Shown in pieces: positions 60,201-64,000 of a DNA stretch of 64,000 bases. The DNA is taken from positions 348,134 to 412,133 of the forward strand of contig NZ_SWJE01000005.1 of assembly GCF_005144415.1 (NCBI RefSeq), given 5' to 3'. The stretch comes from Trinickia terrae (GTDB lineage Bacteria; Pseudomonadota; Gammaproteobacteria; Burkholderiales; Burkholderiaceae). Within the stretch, counting starts at the first letter, position 1. Each line of letters begins with the position of its first letter. The notes beneath the pieces are model-generated. The model did no database searches. It was not told where the DNA came from and was given only the letters and a program-made list of their open reading frames with translations. Position numbers and translations under genes: made by a program.

Positions 60201-62770
60201 CCTACGTGAATGGCGAGAACGGCGCGAACAACGCGATCCAGAGCGCGATCGACAACGCGAAGGCGGGCGACCTGATCGTCGTCGGGCCGGGAATGTACAC
60301 CGAAATGCTGGTGATGTGGAAGCCGGTCCGGCTGCAAGGCGTCGGCGCGCCGTCGGTGACGGTCAACGCGAACACGCATCCGTCGGGCAAGCTCGATCCG
60401 TGGCGCAGGCTGGTTTCGTGCCTGTTCGGCACTTCGCTGGACGGCGGAGCAGTTTCGCCCACTTACGACCCGACGAAGCCGATCTCGCCGACCAACAACC
60501 CGTACGATCCGTCCGGCACCTATCAGTGCCCGGCGACGATGCTGGGTCACGCGGATCCGATACCGTTCGAGCCGACTGTCGGTTGGGACAGCAACCAGAA
60601 CGGCAACCTCGGCGAATTGCTGATGGAGCCCTCGCTGCTGGGCGCGTATGAAGGCGCGGGCATTACGGTTCTCGCCAAGGGCGTGCAGCCGAGCACGAAC
60701 TGCACCGCGAACGGCGTCTGCACGCTGCTCACCAACAAGGATTGCACGACGGACCCGAACAACCCGAACTACAGCAACTTCCTGTGCAATCCGTCGCGCG
60801 TCGACGGGATCACGTTCACCAACAGCTCGCAAGGCGGCGGTGGAGTCTTCCTGCACGGCTGGAACCATTACACGGAGGTGTCGAACAACCGGGTGACGGG
60901 TAACGCCGGCACGCTCACGGGCGGCATCACGGTCGGCCAGGTGGAGGTTCCGGACGGGACCATCGCCGCGGACGGCGTGACGCAGCTGCCGTTCCTGTAC
61001 AACACGTACGTCAACATCCATAACAACGCGGTCACGGCCAACGCGTCGTATGGCGACGAAATCAATTCGACCACGCCAGCGTCGTCCGGCGGCGTGACCT
61101 TCTGCTCGGGCGCCGACTACTACCGCTTCAACTACAACTGGGTGTGCGGCAACTTCAGCGGCGGCGACGGCGGAGGCGTCGCGCACTTCGGGTTCAGCTA
61201 CAACGGCGACCTGTCGCACAACGTGGTGTTGTTCAACCAGAGCAATAACCCGACGCTGCCGACGTACGGCGGCGGCATCATCGCCCAGGGGGTGCCTCCT
61301 GACGGCACGTACTGCGAGAACTCGACTGTCGACGTCGATTGCGCGCCTCAGCTTTCCGACGGCGTCGGCCCGGATCTCGTGATCGACGGCAACCTGATCA
61401 TCGGCAACACCGCGGAAAGCGGGAAGGGCGGCGGTCTGCGGCTGCAGAACGTCAACGGCACGGACGTGCAGCGCAACCTCACCAACCCGGAGAAGTGGTA
61501 TCAGGTTCGCGTGATCAACAACATCATCGCGGACAACGTGGCCGGCTGGTCGGGCGGCGGCGTGTCGCTGCAGGATGCGGTGCGGGTGAAGTTCATCAAC
61601 AACACGGTGATCGCGAACGATGCGACGGCTTCCGCAGGCGTGCTGTTCAATACGCCGGCGGCTTCGCAGTCGAACGTCCTGCCGCCGGGATGCACGAGCA
61701 GCCCGAACAGCGCGGAAACGACGTGCACCGGCTACATCGCGACCTCGACGAATCAGCCGGCCGGCTTGGAGACTGCGACCCATTCGCAGAACCTCATGAA
61801 CGCGTTCACGCCGCCTGCGAACTTCCACGGGCAAATCACGTGTCCGGTGGGCGAGCCGAACTGCATGAAGTTCTCGAACCCGGTGCTGACCAACAACGTG
61901 TTCTGGCAAAACCGCTCGTTCTACATCTCGGTGAGTTCGCAGCCGAATCCGAACATACCCGGCGTGCAGAACGCGGTGACGTTGAACCCGGACCTGAACC
62001 AGAAGGGGCACCCGACTGGCTTCTGCGCGACGGGCGGCCAGAATCCGCCGGTCTACTGGGACATCGGCGCGTACGGCGACACCGGGCCTGCCAGTCCGCA
62101 AGCGGGGATGAAGATGAACCCGACGCACTCGATCATGACCAGCACCACGGGCTATAGCGCGACCAACCTCGCGGCGAACCCGCGGACGGTCGGCCAGTAC
62201 TGCAACGGCTCGCGCGTGCCGCCGGAAGCCGGCGGAAACGGCTTTGCCGTGCCGCCCGGAATCGCCGATGCGGTCATCCCGAACCCGCTGTTCGGCCTGC
62301 TGCCGACGGCGACCCCCGACGAAGGCAACCAGTGGATCAACATGTCGTACGGACCGCTGTCGCTGTTCAACGCGGCGCTTGCGTCAGGCCAGCCTGGCTA
62401 CAACGTGATGATGGGCAACTACTCGATCACGAGCGGGTCGCCGGCGATCGGCGCGGCCACGGGGAACGGTGCGCCGAATCACGACATCTTCGGCACGCCG
62501 CGGCCGCAAGCCAGAGGATTCGACATCGGCGCGGTCCAGTTCGTGCAGCCCGGCTTGCCCGGTTTGTTCGGCAGCGCTCAGATCGACCCGCTCGCGTTGG
62601 GGAGCCAGCCGTCCGGTCTCGCCGGCCTCCTTCCGCAGAACCTCCGCGGATTCGCGGGCTTGCTCGGTGGCGGGGCGCAGTTGCCGGCAGGCGTGCTGTT
62701 GCAGGCCCCGGTGCAGACGCCGAACCCGGCACCGGTGACGCCCGCGCCGATCACGGGGGCGCTGCCATGA
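54290..62770 (+). CDS. Giant secreted multidomain protein (cupredoxin-like, Ig/SdrD-like, beta-helix)
   Basis: The protein has 2826 residues. A signal peptide (AASMLLTAGEACFAQA) is followed by an MCO-like cupredoxin region to about 437 whose usual His ligands are missing. Two Ig/cadherin-like modules (NGTLTLNTDGTFTYLSSSGT and NGTVTLNPDGSFTASPAT) lie at about 450-645. SdrD B-like modules follow (LSVFVFEDDAPLNGEVDVSG near 880, further copies to about 1600), then an IPT/TIG-like module (about 1830-1970) and a right-handed parallel beta-helix with NAIQSAIDNAKAGDLIVVGP at its start (about 1985-2570). A proline-rich tail ends the protein. The start at 54290 (MRSTKL) is chosen for GGGGAG before it. 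The frame at 54275 has GTG only. It lies 17 bases after the second oxidase gene and is probably its cell-surface scaffold or substrate-binding partner. Confidence 0.8.
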   Translation: MRSTKLTATFLGLFKAGVAASMLLTAGEACFAQAVVNLTAKASTAMLPDGQSVPMWGYTCTPAAVATVPAANATCAAANPGAGANWSPVVITAPAGQLQINLTNNLPAPVPTSLVIVGQLGGGLGSAPTTVASPPHPTQTATTWPIVSSSTATGTAYSSPPAAFTPPAQGPRIQSFGTEVAPSTDPTSHTTLTWPNLKPGTYLLESGTHPSIQGPMGLYGVLVVKSPSVPSSTCASTNQAYPGTATCYDADVPLVMGEIDPVQNAAVAAAVATKGFSETAAWSGQPGGCGNSKSLSFGTCYPPVVNYDPRYYLINGVAFDRTNPNASAFPPSANVPASTGQVLVRLVNAGLRMHIPAVVGAQTGNPSVPGFSLVAEDGNALPGNPRIQNSVFMAAGKTYDVMVNAPAAGALPVYDRQLSLSTNNQRDGGMQGYIAVNNAQPSATAGIGETPTAAGANYYFVPGTTLTVSDPAKGVIANTSGVYGVKVQTNPANGTLTLNTDGTFTYLSSSGTNDSFVYQSTNGAPPVTATVTLTACTTSNKCLSTPTAGSASFASNIASRVQIGAPGVLASANDPAGLPLTAQIVASSAANGTVTLNPDGSFTASPATPPLATSGQAAQSMTFQYTVTNTQNQTSKPGTVTVTFNPGSGLQINVMDAPSMAPDATAPNKNVQLTDYRWIIEEDRTMQIDVACQVNSATSRPATCPPLPVPTLGTNFHTSYMPVVASGCVGVVACESGQTVYDPATNSHLPTVCDVGNGACRTGTNVSQQAPVDPKYVALDPTKHYYISILPGDAGNTFSNGGGNAPSGANRQFSIALDCPSGPSGKDFAPGTGLCGHTMGGAPITPAQIAAAQAGQTAAGQAGQVNVLLTETPYPTAKLSVFVFEDDAPLNGEVDVSGGSDGFGTAREPGLGGFEIKLWDDAGGTGDATGQMTYDMFNMPLSNSLQGTIDPISGLNACPISASTDGLIGMIPTCPKYESDGKTLSPLVGQAVIANLMPGRYGVVATPAADRIGRGEEWLQTNTLDGEKGHDAFIKAGGPAYFQEFGPAGYHVSIGFANPAIINARRTNASKTGLCDTGPCANSVKGHVTNLHYSRPPNENLYSSGTRDSLAFTQCYVSVGDPDGEDYGFTKCDNKGNFEIDGLPSGTTRITIFDQWNDQIVDGLAKAVQLPDAKGNTMVDVGEISVLQWQTNLYTRTFIDLHGDGVSHPDDPGIALASVNMRFRDGSYSNFNATDGNGYAPYNEVFPLFNWYVVDDDMTRFKPTGTHVVYDAGGPVDGTGAPGSGNSTIAKYFANTAETVPLPSNLQVPGARYCADADCTSTGSGSTGRVDPPWVTSEAWQGFSGQNSFIEFGKTPFATGENGGIRGEVIYASTRPFDDPTLLIHTKWTPDVPNVTVNLYQEGTAMDGTTNLTLVDTTKTSSWDDWAQGFRADGATPNMNCPGQDPNDPYFFTLKNSTNWLDPTHRQLPANAQFKCYDGMHSFNQIQPAPYDGMYKFPSVTATDTSGKPVASNCTICVGKNPVDGTPMLPPGKYVVEIIVPPGYELVKEEDKNILIGDNYIAPVTQQFGGIGNVFIIPDQAAVNSSYNANNAQNMTTDLGSSPHAEGDTGSVERFWPCAGELRIVPDYMSIFPGSKEVAPFAGASRHLCDRKEVQLTDQDSVLAKFWIYSSTHVAAHYTGFMLDDFSSEFDPYSPQFGEKFAVPNVPVSFKDYTGNEISRTYSDQWGIYNGLTFSTWQVNPPNPTGYAPTMMVACMNDPGPIPDPKNPGKTMNDPLYNPAYSQFCYEIPFMPGQTQYMDTPVVPVQAFADGYNQPDCAYPDATPAISSVTGDAIGTGAGPWVSAPGKQLTINALGDQQVSNNAYTGPSQSTAPFNQKFITRHYGFGAQQGTGSVTIAGVNAHVVSWSDQKIVVTAPDLSIPTLPSLTVPSTCTIKQMGAPATQCGELVITSGNGKRSIDTVTVTIGGNPPAYVNGENGANNAIQSAIDNAKAGDLIVVGPGMYTEMLVMWKPVRLQGVGAPSVTVNANTHPSGKLDPWRRLVSCLFGTSLDGGAVSPTYDPTKPISPTNNPYDPSGTYQCPATMLGHADPIPFEPTVGWDSNQNGNLGELLMEPSLLGAYEGAGITVLAKGVQPSTNCTANGVCTLLTNKDCTTDPNNPNYSNFLCNPSRVDGITFTNSSQGGGGVFLHGWNHYTEVSNNRVTGNAGTLTGGITVGQVEVPDGTIAADGVTQLPFLYNTYVNIHNNAVTANASYGDEINSTTPASSGGVTFCSGADYYRFNYNWVCGNFSGGDGGGVAHFGFSYNGDLSHNVVLFNQSNNPTLPTYGGGIIAQGVPPDGTYCENSTVDVDCAPQLSDGVGPDLVIDGNLIIGNTAESGKGGGLRLQNVNGTDVQRNLTNPEKWYQVRVINNIIADNVAGWSGGGVSLQDAVRVKFINNTVIANDATASAGVLFNTPAASQSNVLPPGCTSSPNSAETTCTGYIATSTNQPAGLETATHSQNLMNAFTPPANFHGQITCPVGEPNCMKFSNPVLTNNVFWQNRSFYISVSSQPNPNIPGVQNAVTLNPDLNQKGHPTGFCATGGQNPPVYWDIGAYGDTGPASPQAGMKMNPTHSIMTSTTGYSATNLAANPRTVGQYCNGSRVPPEAGGNGFAVPPGIADAVIPNPLFGLLPTATPDEGNQWINMSYGPLSLFNAALASGQPGYNVMMGNYSITSGSPAIGAATGNGAPNHDIFGTPRPQARGFDIGAVQFVQPGLPGLFGSAQIDPLALGSQPSGLAGLLPQNLRGFAGLLGGGAQLPAGVLLQAPVQTPNPAPVTPAPITGALP

Positions 62771-63261
62771 AACGTTCGACGTCTCGTACAGCATCGGCGC
62801 TGCTGCTCGCGGGCAGTGCCTGCCTCGTCGCGGTCCGGCCTCAGCCGGCCGCGGCCGGGCAGGCCGCGCCGGCCGCTCAGGCTCACTCGCCGTACCAGCC
62901 CGTGAGCCTGCCGCGGCACGCGAAGGCCTATTACCAGTCGGCGAAAGGCATCAGCGACCTGCACGTGCGCAGCACCGCGTCGGGCAACCTGATTCGCTTC
63001 AGCTACCGGGTGACCGATCCGCAGCGGGCGCGACCGCTCGCCGACACGAAGGCGCCCGCGTATCTGTACGGGCAATCCAGCCACGCGGTGCTCGTGATTC
63101 CGGTGATGGACCAGATCGGCGCGCTGCGGCAGACCGGTCACCTGGAGGCGGGACAGGAGTACTGGATGGTGTTTTCCAACAAGGGCGAGCCGATCAAGCG
63201 CGGCGAACGGGTCAGCATCCAGATCGATTCGCTCCATATCGACGGGCTGGTGGTCGAGTAA
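62767..63261 (+). CDS. Small exported protein of the oxidase cluster
   Basis: This 164-residue protein has a signal peptide (SALLLAGSACLVAVRPQPAA). The early cysteine lies inside the hydrophobic stretch and makes a weak lipobox. The mature part is beta-rich (GNLIRFSYRVTDPQRARPL, HAVLVIPVMDQIGALRQTGH). The start overlaps the giant gene's stop as ATGA, so the two are translated together. No family was recognised. It may help deliver or anchor the large protein. Confidence 0.65.
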   Translation: MKRSTSRTASALLLAGSACLVAVRPQPAAAGQAAPAAQAHSPYQPVSLPRHAKAYYQSAKGISDLHVRSTASGNLIRFSYRVTDPQRARPLADTKAPAYLYGQSSHAVLVIPVMDQIGALRQTGHLEAGQEYWMVFSNKGEPIKRGERVSIQIDSLHIDGLVVE

Positions 63262-63324
63262 TCGCTCACTGGCGCATCCGGCCGCACGTTGGCGACAGGC
63301 GGCCTTTCAACGGGGAGTCAAGTC

Positions 63325-64000
63325 ATGAACCGGTTTCTTTTCAAGTCGATTGCGGCGGCCTGCGCCGCCGCCTTTCTGGCGTGCGGCCAGACCGCGTTCG
63401 CGGCATCGGCGGCGGGGAATGCTCAAGCGCCGTCGGCATCGCATCTGAGCGCGGCGCAGATCGTCGAGCGCAATGTCGCGGCCCGCGGGGGGCTGCAGGC
63501 GTGGCGAGCGGTCTCGTCGATGAAGATGACGGGAGAGCTCGATGCAGGCGGCACGAAGAATGTCAGGCTGCCGTTCACGCTGACGCTGAAGCGTCCGCAC
63601 AAGAGCCGGCTCGAGATTCAATTCGAGCAGCAGACTGCGCTGCAGGTGTACGACGGCTCGCAAGGCTGGACCGTCAGGCCGTACCTCGGACGCAATGAAG
63701 TCGACCCGTATACGCCGGCGCAGCTCAAGTCCGCCGCGGCGTCGGCCGAGCTCGACGGCCCGCTGATCGACTACGCGAACAAGGGCACGACGGTCCAGGC
63801 GCTCGGCACCGAGATGGTGGAAGGACACCGCGCGTACGTGCTGAAGCTGACGGCGAAGGATGGCTCGGAGCGCCGCCTATGGGTCGATGCGTCGAGCTTT
63901 CTCGAACTGAAAATCGACGGCGAGCAGCGCGTGCTCGACGGCAGGACGCACAGCGTCGCCGTCTTCTATCGCGATTACAAGAAGGAGAACGGCCTTGTCA
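63325..64000 (+). CDS. Outer-membrane lipoprotein-sorting (LolA-fold) protein, 3' end cut by window
   Basis: The visible 225 residues have a signal peptide (FKSIAAACAAAFLACGQTAF) and then the pattern of the LolA/LolB-like domain: AAQIVERNVAARGGLQAWRA, a strand-rich part with QVYDGSQGWTVRPYLG and VEGHRAYVLKLTAKDG. Proteins of this fold carry lipids or hydrophobic ligands in the periplasm. GGGGAG stands before the ATG at 63325. It is 63 bases after the small exported gene. The gene runs past the window end. Confidence 0.75.
   Translation, partial: MNRFLFKSIAAACAAAFLACGQTAFAASAAGNAQAPSASHLSAAQIVERNVAARGGLQAWRAVSSMKMTGELDAGGTKNVRLPFTLTLKRPHKSRLEIQFEQQTALQVYDGSQGWTVRPYLGRNEVDPYTPAQLKSAAASAELDGPLIDYANKGTTVQALGTEMVEGHRAYVLKLTAKDGSERRLWVDASSFLELKIDGEQRVLDGRTHSVAVFYRDYKKENGLV

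Noticed and set aside
55172-62128. 2318-codon minus-strand frame across the giant secreted protein gene
   Set aside because: It is arginine- and valine-rich without any domain or signal pattern. It mirrors the third-position GC bias of the plus-strand gene, which has clear domains, a signal peptide and a ribosome site.

Overview
The window is high-GC DNA from a beta-proteobacterium. The gene set (giant LysM/YD-repeat Rhs proteins with SymE-like partners, a second-type flagellar locus, DUF4291) fits Burkholderiaceae, in the Burkholderia/Paraburkholderia/Trinickia range. The genus cannot be fixed from sequence alone. No rRNA, tRNA or CRISPR array was seen.

Layout. 1-2.5 kb: the 3' part of an MBL-fold hydrolase gene, a decayed chemotaxis-receptor fragment and a TPR protein. 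2.9-28.7 kb: a polymorphic-toxin (Rhs) locus. It starts with a 4970-residue YD-repeat protein carrying a LysM domain and a glycine-rich C-terminal toxin region, overlapped by a small membrane protein gene (probable immunity). Two displaced Rhs C-terminal modules follow (18.1-19.5 kb and 26.6-28.7 kb), each with a different C-terminus and its own downstream small gene. Near-perfect GC-rich hairpins close the modules, and SymE-like genes (one intact, one broken) follow two of the hairpins. Between the two displaced modules lies an apparent mobile island: XRE regulator, CHC2/Toprim primase with an ATPase domain, HicA/HicB toxin-antitoxin pair, about 0.9 kb of structured non-coding DNA with a 99-bp imperfect inverted repeat, and a tyrosine recombinase. 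28.7-30.5 kb is a scrap zone: broken symE, an IS110-type transposase fragment, a lower-GC hotdog-like gene and an antitoxin fragment.

30.5-50.3 kb: a compact minus-strand flagellar locus, mostly with overlapping starts and stops. It is transcribed fliQ-fliR-flhB-flhA-flgF-flgG-flgH-flgI-flgB-flgC-fliE-fliF-fliG-like-fliH-fliI-fliJ-fliK-like-flgD-flgE-fliM-fliN-fliO-fliP-fliA, followed by a TPR protein and an unknown protein. It encodes an export apparatus, rod, rings and hook, but no flagellin, cap, hook-filament junction proteins or stator. Its fliG-position protein is half length, and its FliM lacks the N-terminal CheY-binding motif. flgE carries a frameshift. Together these suggest a secretion-type or decaying flagellar apparatus rather than a complete swimming flagellum, unless the missing parts lie elsewhere in the genome.

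51-64 kb: a plus-strand exported cluster. It holds two multicopper-oxidase-like proteins with complementary copper-ligand motifs, a 2826-residue secreted multidomain protein (cupredoxin-like N-terminus, Ig/SdrD-like repeats, IPT/TIG, parallel beta-helix), a small exported protein and an outer-membrane-lipoprotein-sorting (LolA-fold) protein cut by the window edge. This looks like an extracellular metal- or substrate-oxidation system. Manganese oxidation is one possibility, not shown.
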